Origin: Kiritimatiellia bacterium
GTDB taxonomy: Bacteria; Verrucomicrobiota; Kiritimatiellia; JAFGHX01
Assembly: GCA_016929905.1 (NCBI GenBank)
Contig: JAFGHX010000333.1
Location: forward strand, 20,968 to 84,967
Direction of reading: 5' to 3'
DNA length: 64,000 bases
In this document: positions 24,847 through 34,509 of the stretch, piece after piece
Layout of the letters: each line of letters begins with the position of its first letter
How positions within the stretch are numbered: position 1 is the stretch's first letter
The notes under the pieces: generated by a model
Told to the model about the DNA's origin: nothing
Databases searched by the model: none
What the model saw: only the letters and a program-made list of their open reading frames with translations
Translations under genes and position numbers: made by a program

Positions 24847-26478
24847 CTACCTGTTCCCTTTCTCTGGAATGCTGAAGCAAAACGAAGAGCCCTTGCCGGG
24901 TTCGGAATCGACCCAGATCCGGCCGCCGTGCCGTTCGACGATCTTCTTGCAGATCGCCAGGCCGATTCCGGTGCCCTGATACTGGTTGCGGCTGTGAAGG
25001 CGCTGGAAGATGACAAAGATGCGTTCCTTGTACTGGGGATCGATGCCGACGCCGTTGTCGCGCACGCAGAAGATCCACTCGTCCTGGCCTCGCTGGGCGC
25101 TGATCCGCACCTCGGGCGGCGTGTCGCCGTGGAACTTGATGGCGTTGCCGATGAGATTCTGCAGCAACTGGCACAGCTGGAGGTCGTCGCCGTAAACGAC
25201 GGGCAGTTCGCCGCAGTCGACCTTGGCCTTGTTGTCCTCGATGGTCGCCTTCAGGTTGACCAGCACGCGTTCGACAACCATGCGGAAGTCGACGGGCTCG
25301 AATTCCTTGCCGCGGGTTCCCACCCGCGAATATTCGAGCAAATCGTTGATCAGCCGTTGCATCCGCTTCACACCGTCCACGGCGAATCCGATCCATTCGT
25401 CGGCCTCGGGGTCAATCTGGCCCTTGAACCGCCGCTCGAGCAACTGGACGAAACTGGCCACCATGCGGAGTGGCTCCTGCAGGTCGTGCGACGCCACGTA
25501 GGCGAACTGCTGCAGCTCGGCATTCGACCGGGCCAACTCGACGGTCATGGCCCGCAACTCGCGCTCGGTGCGCTTGCGTTCGGTGATGTCGCTGATGCTC
25601 CCGACCATCCGGGCGGCATGCCCCTCGGCATTGCGGACGACGCGGCCCCGGTCCCACACGTCGAGGTAACGGCCCTCTTCGGTCCGGAACCGGTATTCGG
25701 CGACAAAGTCAATGCCTTGGGCGATGTCCTCCGAGATCTGGGCCAGGACGCGGTCCCGGTCCTCGGGGTGAATGTGCTCCACGCGCCATTCCATGGATGA
25801 GTCCACGTCCGCCAGGTCGTAGCCGAACACCTCCGTGAGGCCGTCATGCCAGGTGATGCTGTTCTTCTCGATATCCCAGTCGTAGATGGCGCTGTTGACC
25901 GCGCGCGCGGCCAGCCGGAACCGCGCGTTGGCGGCCTGGAGTTCGAGCTGCGCCTTCTTGCGCTCGGTGATGTCGCGAATGAAGAAACACAACTGCCCTT
26001 CCTGGGTCAGGTGCAGCATGTTCACGGCGATTTCCGAGGGAAACGTCGTGCCGTCCTTGCGCACGCAGTAGGCCTGAATCAGGGTGAAACGCTGGCTCTT
26101 CAGGTTCTCCCGGATCTGAGTCAGCAGGGAACGTTCGGCCCCGGAGATAATGTTGAAGACGGTCAGATGCCGCAATTCTTCCTTGGTGTAGTTCAGGAAG
26201 TCGATCGCGCGCACATTCACATCGTTGATCTTTCCGGATATGTCCGTGATCAGGACCCCGTCGTAAATGCTCTGGAGCAGTTCCTCGTAGTGCGAATCCG
26301 CATACTCTTTGCGTTTCAGCACGACCATGCCCGGCATGCGCGGCAACACGCGCGGGGTGGCAATCGAACCGGTCTTCGCCTTGAGAACCCGGCTGGTGGT
26401 CTTGGTGAGTCTGTCCGTGGCATCGGGCGAGATGTCGATCCGCATCGTCTGCCCGAACTTCTTCTTCTGAGCTGTCAT
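24847..26478 (-). CDS. PAS-containing sensor histidine kinase
   Basis: A 543-residue soluble kinase. A basic N-terminal stretch (about 1-55) is followed by two PAS/PAC modules (about 62-180 and 180-300, each ending in an ITERK-type linker). Then come a HisKA domain with H-box YVASHDLQEPLRMVASFV and an HATPase domain with NLIGNAIKFHG, DNGVGIDPQYKERIF and GTGIGLAICKKIVERHGG. The H-box type is that of kinases paired with Rcp1-like regulators, matching the two receivers downstream. It heads the signalling operon, behind the promoter at 26696-26724. The ligand is unknown. Confidence 0.92.
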   Translation of the reverse strand: MTAQKKKFGQTMRIDISPDATDRLTKTTSRVLKAKTGSIATPRVLPRMPGMVVLKRKEYADSHYEELLQSIYDGVLITDISGKINDVNVRAIDFLNYTKEELRHLTVFNIISGAERSLLTQIRENLKSQRFTLIQAYCVRKDGTTFPSEIAVNMLHLTQEGQLCFFIRDITERKKAQLELQAANARFRLAARAVNSAIYDWDIEKNSITWHDGLTEVFGYDLADVDSSMEWRVEHIHPEDRDRVLAQISEDIAQGIDFVAEYRFRTEEGRYLDVWDRGRVVRNAEGHAARMVGSISDITERKRTERELRAMTVELARSNAELQQFAYVASHDLQEPLRMVASFVQLLERRFKGQIDPEADEWIGFAVDGVKRMQRLINDLLEYSRVGTRGKEFEPVDFRMVVERVLVNLKATIEDNKAKVDCGELPVVYGDDLQLCQLLQNLIGNAIKFHGDTPPEVRISAQRGQDEWIFCVRDNGVGIDPQYKERIFVIFQRLHSRNQYQGTGIGLAICKKIVERHGGRIWVDSEPGKGSSFCFSIPEKGNR

Positions 26479-26695
26479 CAGCCCTGCTCCCCTTCCCCTT
26501 CAGCCTCGACAAACCACCCAAGCCGCCGGCGATGCCGGCCTGCCGCGCCGTTCCACGCCCGTCCCGCTGTTGCTCAAACCCCTGCGCCGCCCTGTTCACG
26601 CGTTGCGGCGCGTGCCGGGCAGGAAACGGCAAAACCTCACCCGTGCCGCGGAACCTTCGTCCCGTTCACAAAGCGAAGAAGCGAATTGCCCACGT

Positions 26696-26724
26696 ATACT
26701 ACAGAGAGCGTGTCGGCCAGTCAA
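26696..26724 (-). promoter_or_regulatory. Sigma70-type promoter for the kinase/regulator operon
   Basis: On the minus strand TTGACT (26719-26724) is followed, after exactly 17 bases, by TAGTAT (26696-26701). A start near 26689 gives a leader of about 210 bases before the kinase ATG at 26478. The promoter lies just beyond the priA stop. The leader itself shows no structure I recognise. Confidence 0.6.
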
Positions 26725-26732
26725 GCCATTCC

Positions 26733-28952
26733 CTACAGCAGGGAGAAGGCGTCCACATCCACGCTGCAGGACACGCCCGCGGGCCATTTCGAGGCCTTTA
26801 CGGCCTGATTGACCGCCGGAGTGATGGCGCGAACGGATGGGCCGCGCACCATGATCTGGTAGCGGTAGGCGCCCTTGATGCGGGCCAGCGGCGCCGGGGT
26901 GGCGCCGGAGAGAAAGACGCGATTGCCCGCCAACGCGGATTCAAGGGCTTTTGACAATGCGCGCGCGGAAAAAGCCACCTTTTCTTCGGATGCCCCTTTG
27001 ACGGTGAGGCAGACCAGATGGGTGAAGGGCGGGTAATTCAACTCGCGCCTGAATTCCAGCTCCTGGTCACAGAATCCCTCGTAATCCAGCCGTCTGGCGG
27101 CCTGAATGGCGGTATTGAAGGGCGTATAGGTCTGCACGATCACCTCGCCCTGGACCTCGCCGCGGCCCGCACGGCCGGCGACCTGGGTGAGGAGTTGGAA
27201 CGTCCGCTCGCTGGCGCGGAAATCAGGCAAATGCAGGCCCAAGTCGGCGTAGACGACACCGATCAGGGTCACGTTGGGAAAATGCAGGCCCTTGGCGATC
27301 ATCTGCGTGCCGATCAGGATGTCGATTCGCCCGGACTTGAAATCGCCCAGGATTTCCCGGTACGCATCCTTGCGGGTCACCGCGTCGGAGTCCATGCGCC
27401 GGATTCGGGCGTGCGGAAAGACCTTGGCGATGACGCTCTCCACCCGCTGCGTTCCGACGCCCGTGTACTTGAAGGCCGGGTCCCGGCATTCGGGACAGGC
27501 GCCTGGCACGGACTTGACGGCTCCGCACATGTGACAGTGGAGCTGGTCGACGCTCTTGTGATAGGTGAGGGAAACGCTGCACTGGTGACACTGCGCCACG
27601 TAGCCGCACTTGCGGCAGATCAGGGCGGTGGAGTATCCGCGGCGGTTCAGGAAGAGCATGGTCTGCTCGGCCCGGTCTATGCGCCTGTGGATCGCTTCGA
27701 TCAGGTCGCCGGACAGCACGGTCGGGCGGCCCACGCGCTCGGCCTCGAGCCGCATGTCGACGATCCGCATCACGGGCATCGTGCGGTTGTCGACGCGCCT
27801 GGGCAGGACGGCCAGGCCATACTTGCCGCGCTTGGCATTGAAATAGGATTCGAGCGCCGGGGTGGCGGAGGCCAGCAGCACGGCGCATGCCTGCATGTGT
27901 CCCCGCATCACGGCCACGTCACGGGCGTTGTACCGCGGGGACTCGTCCTGCTTGTAGGTCGGTTCGTGCTCCTCGTCGACCACGATGAGCCCGAGCTTGC
28001 GCACGGGCGCAAAGACGGCCGACCGCGCGCCGATGGCGATACGGGCCTTTCCTTCCCGCACGCGGTGCCATTCGTCGTGGCGCTCCCCCTCCGACAGGTG
28101 GCTGTGGAGCACGGCAATGTTGTCGCCGAACCGGCTCTTGAACCGCTCCACCGTCTGCGGGGTAAGCGAGATTTCCGGCACGAGCACGATCGCGCCGCCG
28201 CCGCCGTCCAGCACGTGAGCGATCGCCTGGAGATAGACTTCCGTCTTGCCGCTGCCGGTCACTCCGTAGAGCAGAACGACCGGCGGCGAGCGCGTCTCGA
28301 TCGCCCGGCGGGTCAGGTCGAGGGCCGCGCGTTGTTCGGGCATGAGCGCCAGGGGGTCGGTGGGCAGGAAGACCTGTCGGGCGAACGGGTCCCGTTCGGC
28401 CGTTTCGCGGCCAATGCGAACGAATCCCTTTTCGGCGAGCGCGCGCACGACGGCGGCGCCCGTGCCGAGTTCCCGCGTCAGCTCGGCCATGGGTCTGCCG
28501 CCGTCGCGCCGCAGCGCGGCCAGCACGGCCGCCTGCTTGGGGCAGCGTTTCTCGAGCAGAGCCAGGGCCGCCTCGTCGGGGGCCGCCTCCGCCACGGGCG
28601 AGACGAAGAGCTGCTCCTTGAAGCCCGCGCCCGCGCGCCGCACGGCGCCGGGCAGAACGGCGCGGATGGCGTGCTCGACGGGCGCGGCGTAGTAGGCGCC
28701 CAGCCATCGCGCCAGGGCGAGCACCGGCTCGTCCACGAGCGGTTTCGGCCCGATCACCTGCTTGACGGTTTTGAGCGACGGGAACGCCGATTCGGAGGCG
28801 AGCCCGACGACATACCCGCGCGATTCCGAGCGGCCGAACGGGACCAGAACCCGGCTGCCGAGCCGCAGGCCGTCGTGGAGGTGGTCGGGGATGAGGTAGT
28901 CGAATTCGCGGTCAAGCGCGATATCGACGACAACCTTTGCGATGCGGGGCAT
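26733..28952 (-). CDS. priA: Primosomal replication-restart helicase PriA
   Basis: A 739-residue 3'-to-5' DNA helicase that reloads the replisome at stalled forks. The N-terminal 3'-DNA-binding domain begins IAKVVVDIALDREFDYLIP. The helicase core has Walker A GVTGSGKT (230-237), the DEEH box (326-329) and LLASATPALES. Zinc is bound by the cysteines in CRKCGYVAQCHQC, CHMCG and CPEC. QVAGRAGRG is motif VI. The length is normal. The ATG at 28952 lies 18 bp after the secretin stop, so priA appears to be the last gene of the T2SS operon, a position unrelated to its function. Confidence 0.97.
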   Translation of the reverse strand: MPRIAKVVVDIALDREFDYLIPDHLHDGLRLGSRVLVPFGRSESRGYVVGLASESAFPSLKTVKQVIGPKPLVDEPVLALARWLGAYYAAPVEHAIRAVLPGAVRRAGAGFKEQLFVSPVAEAAPDEAALALLEKRCPKQAAVLAALRRDGGRPMAELTRELGTGAAVVRALAEKGFVRIGRETAERDPFARQVFLPTDPLALMPEQRAALDLTRRAIETRSPPVVLLYGVTGSGKTEVYLQAIAHVLDGGGGAIVLVPEISLTPQTVERFKSRFGDNIAVLHSHLSEGERHDEWHRVREGKARIAIGARSAVFAPVRKLGLIVVDEEHEPTYKQDESPRYNARDVAVMRGHMQACAVLLASATPALESYFNAKRGKYGLAVLPRRVDNRTMPVMRIVDMRLEAERVGRPTVLSGDLIEAIHRRIDRAEQTMLFLNRRGYSTALICRKCGYVAQCHQCSVSLTYHKSVDQLHCHMCGAVKSVPGACPECRDPAFKYTGVGTQRVESVIAKVFPHARIRRMDSDAVTRKDAYREILGDFKSGRIDILIGTQMIAKGLHFPNVTLIGVVYADLGLHLPDFRASERTFQLLTQVAGRAGRGEVQGEVIVQTYTPFNTAIQAARRLDYEGFCDQELEFRRELNYPPFTHLVCLTVKGASEEKVAFSARALSKALESALAGNRVFLSGATPAPLARIKGAYRYQIMVRGPSVRAITPAVNQAVKASKWPAGVSCSVDVDAFSLL

Positions 28953-28970
28953 GGGGCTGCGCGGCCACGG

Positions 28971-31334
28971 CTACTCTTCCGACGGCCGCGGCTGGTCCTC
29001 TTTCGGCTTGCTGCGGCGCCTGAACCATCGCCGGAGGAACCGTTTGTCCTCCTTCTCCCGGTTCTTCTGGTCCCAACGCTGCTCGGCCTCCCGGCGCGCG
29101 GCCCGCTTCTGCTCCTTGAGTTCCGCGGGCGAAGGCTCGGCCAGCGCGCTGTCCGACCAGCCCCGCCGCCACATGCCCTTGGCTTTTTCCATCTCGCGCA
29201 TGCGGCGCGCGGTTTCCGTCTCGGCCTCTTCCCCGCTCATCAGGACATAGGGCGTGATGAGTACGAGCAGTTCCCGGCGCGTCTTGGTTCGGGTTTCGTT
29301 CCGGAACAGCATGCCGAGCAGCGGGATATCGCCCAGCAGCGGGACCTTGCTGCGGCTGCCGCTGGTGTCGTGGCTGACGAGCCCGCCGAGCACGACGGTG
29401 GAGCGGTTGTCCACGGCGATCGACGCGTTGAAGCTGCGCTTGGTAATGATGGGCACGGCATTGCCGTCGATGGTGACATCGCCGGCGACGTTATCCACGC
29501 TCTGCGCCACCTCCATCACGACGAAGCCGTTGGTGTTGATGTGCGGGGTGACCTTCAGGTCGATGCCGATGTCCTTGAACGAATACTCGGAACGCACGGT
29601 CGTGGTGTACTCCGTGCTCGTGCCCGTGACGACCGGGCGCGACTCGCCGACGAGGATGGAGGCTTCCTTGTTGTCGGTGGTCATCACGATGGGCGTGGAC
29701 AGAATGCGCACGTTCGAGGACGACGCCACCGCCTTGAGGACCAGGTCGATCGGGTAGTCGAACAGGGAGAAGTAGTAGGTGAGCCCCGACACGGCGTCGG
29801 ACACTTCCTGGACCGTCCGCAGAGAGGCCGCATCCCGGGGACTGCCGGCCCCCTGCTTGGAGCCGCCGGCAAAGGCAAACTTGCCTTCCTTCTCGCCTTC
29901 CTTCTCCTCGAACGCGACCATGGAACGTTGGAGCCAATCGATCCCGTACATGACGTCGTCGTTGAGGCCGATTTCCAGGATCACGGCTTCGATCAGCACC
30001 TGCGCCAGCATGATGTCGACCTTGGCGATGATGTCGGCCAGGATCTGGATGTCCCCCTTGCTGCCGCTGATCAGGATCGAATTGGTCCGCTTGTCCGAGA
30101 TGATCTTGACCGCCGAAGACAGTTCGCCGATGGACACGACGTCCGCCGGCAGCTTCAGGGGGGCGGGCTGTTCCGGTTTCGGCGCGCCGGGCTTGGCGGC
30201 GTAGTCCTCCAGCTTCTGGATGCGCTCATCCGCCGCGCCTTTCGGGGCGCCGGCGGGCTGCTTGACGTCCACGGCCTTGCCTCCGATCAGGCTACTGAGC
30301 AGCGAGGCGACCTCGGCTGCCTCGGCGTACTCGAGGAAGAAGACCTCGACGATGGTGTCGGGATCCACGCGCACGTCGAGCGCCTCGACAATGTCCTGGA
30401 TGAACTTGAGGTTCTCCTTGCGGGTAATCACGATCAGGATATTGGAACGGTCGTCGGGCACGACCTTCACCTTGCCGCGCAGGACGTCCTTGACGACCGC
30501 GCCGGTGCTGGTGATGGAGGGCGTTTCGGGAACGCCCGGCACCGGTCTGGCCCGAATGACGCCGCGCAGGGCGGGCGGGCGCGGGGCGGCCGGGGTGGCC
30601 GGCGTGGGCGTCTTCTCTTCCTCCTTGAACTCCTCGAGGATCTGGTTCAGCTTGCCGGCAATCTCGCTCGCCTTGGCGTGCAGGATCTTGATGACGAACG
30701 GCTCCACCTTGATCTCGGAGGGGCGGTCGATGTACTCGATGACCTCCATCATCCGTTTCAGGTTGATCTCCGTATCGGTGATCAACAGGCTGTTCATACG
30801 TTCCAGCGTCTGGATCTTGCCGTACCCGTGAACGAAGCCGGCAATGGCGCCCTGCGCTTCGCCGACATCGATGTGCTGAAGCTGGACCACCTGGCTGACG
30901 AGACGGTCCGTTTCCAGGACACCCTCCTCGGGCAGGTCCATGCGCAGGCCGAGCCCCTCCTGGCGCACGGTCCCGATCTGGACGACCTTGAGCAGCCGCT
31001 CCCCTACCGGGACGAGGCCGACGTTGTGCATGGCGAGAATCCCCTCGATGACGCCGATGGCCTCGGGTTTCGTGAGCCGCAGGTCCGTCGGGCCATAGGC
31101 GGTGACATTCTTCTTCAGGTCCACGCCTTCGGCCTGCAGCAACGTGCGCTTGGTGAGGTTGGCGTAGAGTTTGAGCAGGAATTCGAGCGGCGCGTCGCGC
31201 AGGCTGAGCGTCACCCACTGGTCGGCACCCCCCTCGCCCTCGGACTGAGCCGGCGCGGCGGGCCCCTGCAGCACGAGCGCCAACCCGATCACGACGGCCA
31301 GCCAGCGCGACCTTCCGGGTCTGCTGCGTCTCAT
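28971..31334 (-). CDS. gspD: T2SS secretin GspD
   Basis: A 787-residue outer-membrane secretin forming the exit pore of the type II secretion system. A Sec signal peptide (about 1-29) is followed by an N0-like domain (about 40-110) and several KH-like N domains separated by Pro/Ala/Lys-rich linkers near 245-265 and 370-400. The secretin core includes the family closing motif VPLLGDIPLLGMLFR. The C-terminal 90 residues are highly charged and may hold a pilotin-binding or anchoring region. The ATG at 31334 overlaps the gspM stop (ATGA). The gene lies at the end of the gsp run rather than at the front as in proteobacteria. Confidence 0.95.
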   Translation of the reverse strand: MRRSRPGRSRWLAVVIGLALVLQGPAAPAQSEGEGGADQWVTLSLRDAPLEFLLKLYANLTKRTLLQAEGVDLKKNVTAYGPTDLRLTKPEAIGVIEGILAMHNVGLVPVGERLLKVVQIGTVRQEGLGLRMDLPEEGVLETDRLVSQVVQLQHIDVGEAQGAIAGFVHGYGKIQTLERMNSLLITDTEINLKRMMEVIEYIDRPSEIKVEPFVIKILHAKASEIAGKLNQILEEFKEEEKTPTPATPAAPRPPALRGVIRARPVPGVPETPSITSTGAVVKDVLRGKVKVVPDDRSNILIVITRKENLKFIQDIVEALDVRVDPDTIVEVFFLEYAEAAEVASLLSSLIGGKAVDVKQPAGAPKGAADERIQKLEDYAAKPGAPKPEQPAPLKLPADVVSIGELSSAVKIISDKRTNSILISGSKGDIQILADIIAKVDIMLAQVLIEAVILEIGLNDDVMYGIDWLQRSMVAFEEKEGEKEGKFAFAGGSKQGAGSPRDAASLRTVQEVSDAVSGLTYYFSLFDYPIDLVLKAVASSSNVRILSTPIVMTTDNKEASILVGESRPVVTGTSTEYTTTVRSEYSFKDIGIDLKVTPHINTNGFVVMEVAQSVDNVAGDVTIDGNAVPIITKRSFNASIAVDNRSTVVLGGLVSHDTSGSRSKVPLLGDIPLLGMLFRNETRTKTRRELLVLITPYVLMSGEEAETETARRMREMEKAKGMWRRGWSDSALAEPSPAELKEQKRAARREAEQRWDQKNREKEDKRFLRRWFRRRSKPKEDQPRPSEE

Positions 31335-31882
31335 TGTTCGTCCCCCTCGCTCGGCTCGGCGGCCCGGCCGTAGGCATAGTTCACGACAAAATCACCGGTC
31401 AATTCGTCCGGCCCGTTCCGGACGGCAATGCGCACGCGTTCGGCGGACATCATGTCCGGGCCGGCCTGAACGGCCTCGAGAAACCGGACGATACCCTCCA
31501 GATCCCCGTCCCATTCCCGGCGCAGGGACATCTCCCACAACTCGCCGCGGCGTTTCTCGGTAGGCGAGCGGCTGCGCCCCGTGCGCGTCAACCCGTGCTG
31601 TTCCATGAGCTTGTTGACCTTGTCTTCGAACGCGAAAGCCGCTTTCTCCTTCCTCTCGTAGGAGGGCAACCGCTTCTTGACCTCCGCGTACCGGGTCTCG
31701 AATTCGGCCCGGCGCGCGGCGAGACGCTCGGCCACGACGATCTGGCCCGCCACGACGCGGCTTTCTTCGCGCAACGTTTTCCACTGCTGCAAGGTGGACG
31801 AACCGAACCAGACGCTCACGCCGAACAGCGCCACGACGGCCGTCAACCAGCTCAACAGGGCTTCGCGCCGTGATAGGTTCAT
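31331..31882 (-). CDS. gspM: GspM-like T2SS inner-membrane platform protein
   Basis: A 183-residue bitopic protein. A short cytoplasmic start is followed by one membrane segment (LLSWLTAVVALFGVSVWFG, about 9-27), a coiled-coil region (about 33-80), and a small ferredoxin-like periplasmic domain. This layout matches GspM, which works with GspL to link the secretion ATPase to the pseudopilus. Sequence similarity is weak, so the call rests on size, topology and position between gspL and gspD, with ATGA overlaps on both sides. Confidence 0.75.
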   Translation of the reverse strand: MNLSRREALLSWLTAVVALFGVSVWFGSSTLQQWKTLREESRVVAGQIVVAERLAARRAEFETRYAEVKKRLPSYERKEKAAFAFEDKVNKLMEQHGLTRTGRSRSPTEKRRGELWEMSLRREWDGDLEGIVRFLEAVQAGPDMMSAERVRIAVRNGPDELTGDFVVNYAYGRAAEPSEGDEQ

Positions 31883-33306
31883 CTGGCCTCCGTCTCGCCG
31901 GCCAGCAGCAACGTCACGCGGAACTCGAGGACTCTTCTGCCGTCCTTGGTCCGGCGCGGCATGTTGCTGGCCCGCTCCACTCTGAACAGGGTGGAGTCAT
32001 TCAACTGCTTGTAGAACTGGCTGTACAGGTTGTCGTCGGTCGCAACGCCGACCAGGTCGACTCGGACGCCCCGCGTGTAGACGAATTCCGTAAGGTCGAC
32101 GCCGATGGGTTGACGGCCGTCGCAGATTTCGCGCAGGCATTCGAGCGGGGAGTCGTGTTCGCCGGCGTACGATTCGAGCTCACGGATGCGCTCCCGGATC
32201 GCCTTCGCCTCCTCGGCGGGCTTCAAGACGGTATCGAGCCGCTTCTTCACGTCGGCCAGGCGTGTGCGCTCGTAGTGGACCCCGCCGAAGATGGCGCCGA
32301 CGCCGAGCAGCCAGACGAACAGCGCGGCGGCGGAGGCCCCGATCAGGCGGCGCCGGCCGCGGCGTGTCTGCCGGGCCCGTTCCCACGCGGGTGGCGCGAG
32401 ATTCAGCACCGTGTGCTCGGCGTCCGCCGCGCGCAGGGCGATCCCCTGCGAGGGGGCGGGCAACGCATCGAGGGCTCGCGGCACGACCTCCAGCGCGCAC
32501 TCCTCGCGGATCCGGGCGATGAGCCCGTCCGGCGCGTCGCCCCAGTGCCAGAGCGAGGCGGCGGCAGCCTCCCGTTCGCCCGCCTCGGCTTCGGCCTCCA
32601 GCGCGGTCAGGGTGTAGGAGATCTCGCTGACAATCTCCGTCTCGCGCTCCTCGTCCGGCTCGTCTTCCGCCCCGGCGCCCAGCGATCGGACGGCCACGGG
32701 CACGCCGTTGTGGGCCACGACGAGGTGCTCGCCGGCGACGTCCAGCACGAGGATGATCTGGCGGCCTTTCTCCGCGACGGCGCCGGCATCGCGCAGCAGC
32801 CGCCACCATCCCAGCCCCTCGGCATCCACACGCTCCAGGCGCATCCCCGTCCCGCGAAACATCTCGCCGATCCCATCCACCAACTCGCGCTTCACGCCGG
32901 CGACCAGGACCCGGTACCGGGCGTCACGCTCCTCGAGGATCTCGTGAGAAATCACCATCCGGTCGATGGGGAACGGCGCGAACTTGTCGACCTGCAGCTC
33001 GACCATGCTCGCCAGTTCGTCCGGGCCGACGACGGGCAGGCTCAGCACGCGCAGGAACAGATGCTGAGACGGGATGGCGACCGCCACCGTCCCCTTCACG
33101 CCGCCGCACTTCGCCTTCAACTCGGCGGCGGTCGCGTCCCGGTGCTCCTTGCTCAGCGCCGGATCCAGCGGATCGGCCCCCTCGGGCAGCGCCAGATCGG
33201 CCCGCCCGGCGCTCAGCACCGCGCCGCCGCCTCGGCTCGGGTCGACGACGGTCCACTCCGCGATTCCGCGGCGTAGGGTCAAACCCGTTATCAGTTTGCT
33301 TGCCAC
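31879..33306 (-). CDS. gspL: GspL-like T2SS platform protein (PilM-type plus PilN-type domains)
   Basis: A 475-residue protein. The N-terminal half is an actin-like PilM/GspL domain (VAVAIPSQHLFLRVLSLP, LQVDKFAPFPIDRMVISHEI), expected to bind GspE. A membrane segment lies at about 335-356 (LIGASAAALFVWLLGVGAIF). A coiled coil and a PilN-like periplasmic domain follow. GspL has this two-part build. The start is GTG at 33306 with AGGA upstream. The stop overlaps gspM. A REP-like hairpin pair (33364-33407) separates it from gspK. Confidence 0.85.
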   Translation of the reverse strand: MASKLITGLTLRRGIAEWTVVDPSRGGGAVLSAGRADLALPEGADPLDPALSKEHRDATAAELKAKCGGVKGTVAVAIPSQHLFLRVLSLPVVGPDELASMVELQVDKFAPFPIDRMVISHEILEERDARYRVLVAGVKRELVDGIGEMFRGTGMRLERVDAEGLGWWRLLRDAGAVAEKGRQIILVLDVAGEHLVVAHNGVPVAVRSLGAGAEDEPDEERETEIVSEISYTLTALEAEAEAGEREAAAASLWHWGDAPDGLIARIREECALEVVPRALDALPAPSQGIALRAADAEHTVLNLAPPAWERARQTRRGRRRLIGASAAALFVWLLGVGAIFGGVHYERTRLADVKKRLDTVLKPAEEAKAIRERIRELESYAGEHDSPLECLREICDGRQPIGVDLTEFVYTRGVRVDLVGVATDDNLYSQFYKQLNDSTLFRVERASNMPRRTKDGRRVLEFRVTLLLAGETEAR

Positions 33307-33363
33307 CGTTCCTGCCCCTCGCTCTGCCGGCTTCGGCGTCTGCCGGCCCGTTCGTTCCGCACG

Positions 33364-33407
33364 GGTCCGGGCCTTCGGCCCCGGAGGAAGCGGCGAGACG
33401 CCGCTTC
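33364..33407. repeat. REP-like double hairpin inside the T2SS operon
   Basis: An inverted copy of the first two hairpins at 9378-9416: GAAGCGGCG/CGCCGCTTC arms at 33387-33407 and a CCGGGCC/GGCCCCGG hairpin at 33367-33384. It sits in the 105-bp spacer between gspK and gspL, so it could affect transcript stability or balance within the operon. Confidence 0.75.
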
Positions 33408-33411
33408 GACG

Positions 33412-34464
33412 CTACAGCTCCTCCTGCCAGCTCAGCACGGTCAGATTCGTTTCGCCCTCCAGACTCAAGATACACTGGACGCCGCGCTCCAATCCGTAGA
33501 TTGGGTCGGCGCCGATCCTGGCCACCGACGTCACACGGAAAGTCCGCTGCGAGTCCGTTGTCATGTAGTTCTTGAGCGCGGCGTCCAGGCCGGGCACGCG
33601 CGCGAGCAGATCGTCCACGTTCTTGAAATGCTCGTCGTCCTCCGTGCCTTCCACCCCGTCTTCGCCGCCACGGGCCGCGATGATTTCCTCCACATCCGTT
33701 GCATCGACGAATGGGAGCGTCATCAACACGTCGAACGAGGCGGCATTGACGTTGAGCTTACCATCCCCAAAAGTGGTTAGCCACTGCAAAATACCCTTCA
33801 TCGGTTCCGTTCCTTCGGCCGCGTCTTCCGGCAGTCCGCCATAGAGGACCTCGGTGCTGAACCCCTTGATGAGCTTGAGCTCATCGATCGTATCGAGCGG
33901 CCCGTTCTTCGCCTGGTACGGCGGGTCGAGCTTGCTGTACCAGTCGTCGGTTTCCGCGCCGTTGAGCCGGTGAAAGACGTCCGGGTCGGTCCAGTCGAAG
34001 AAGCAGTCGATCAACTCATCCCAGATCCCTTCGGGCACGTTCGAGACGTAGAACAGATCCTGCCAGTCTTCCTTCTTGAGGTAGTTGACGTTGCGCAGGG
34101 CGGGCTCCGGCACGATGCTCAGATCCACCCGGCCCTCCTCGAATTCGACTTGTTCGTCCACCCGCATCCCGTTGCGCAGCCGTTCGGAAAACATATGCCA
34201 CTCGAACACATCCTCCTCCTCTTCTTCGTCGAGCGTCTTCTTCCTCGCGCTCTTGCACAACAGCATCCGGGCCCGTTCGACACCGGCCCGGGCCAGGTAG
34301 TCGGCCTTCAGCTTCTTGCGGTAGAACGAGGTGATGCGGGCCTCGACGTGCATGTCGAAGGCAAAGGAGGCCACGATGAGCGACAGGATGACCACCATCC
34401 ACAGCACAATCACGAGTGCCATGCCCTCCTGCCCGCTTCCGCACCTTTCGCCCTGTTCGCTCAT
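33412..34464 (-). CDS. gspK: T2SS minor pseudopilin GspK
   Basis: A 350-residue minor pseudopilin that caps the pseudopilus tip with GspI and GspJ. The prepilin-like leader ends at QEG, followed by MALVIVLWMVVILSLIVASF. There is no Glu at +5, which is characteristic of GspK. A large globular domain follows, with an acidic insertion (DEEEEEDVF) and the helical DxTDxDxF region. The ATG at 34464 is preceded by GAGG; a GTG at 34470 is also possible. It lies in order after gspJ. Confidence 0.9.
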   Translation of the reverse strand: MSEQGERCGSGQEGMALVIVLWMVVILSLIVASFAFDMHVEARITSFYRKKLKADYLARAGVERARMLLCKSARKKTLDEEEEEDVFEWHMFSERLRNGMRVDEQVEFEEGRVDLSIVPEPALRNVNYLKKEDWQDLFYVSNVPEGIWDELIDCFFDWTDPDVFHRLNGAETDDWYSKLDPPYQAKNGPLDTIDELKLIKGFSTEVLYGGLPEDAAEGTEPMKGILQWLTTFGDGKLNVNAASFDVLMTLPFVDATDVEEIIAARGGEDGVEGTEDDEHFKNVDDLLARVPGLDAALKNYMTTDSQRTFRVTSVARIGADPIYGLERGVQCILSLEGETNLTVLSWQEEL

Positions 34465-34509
34465 CGCCACCCTCGCTCCGCGATCCGCGCTCCGCTACCC
34501 ACCACGCCC

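Noticed and set aside
27018..31373. A 1,451-codon plus-strand open frame opposite priA and gspD
   Set aside because: It runs across two well-identified genes and their spacer, which only a shadow frame would do. No recognisable motif is present.
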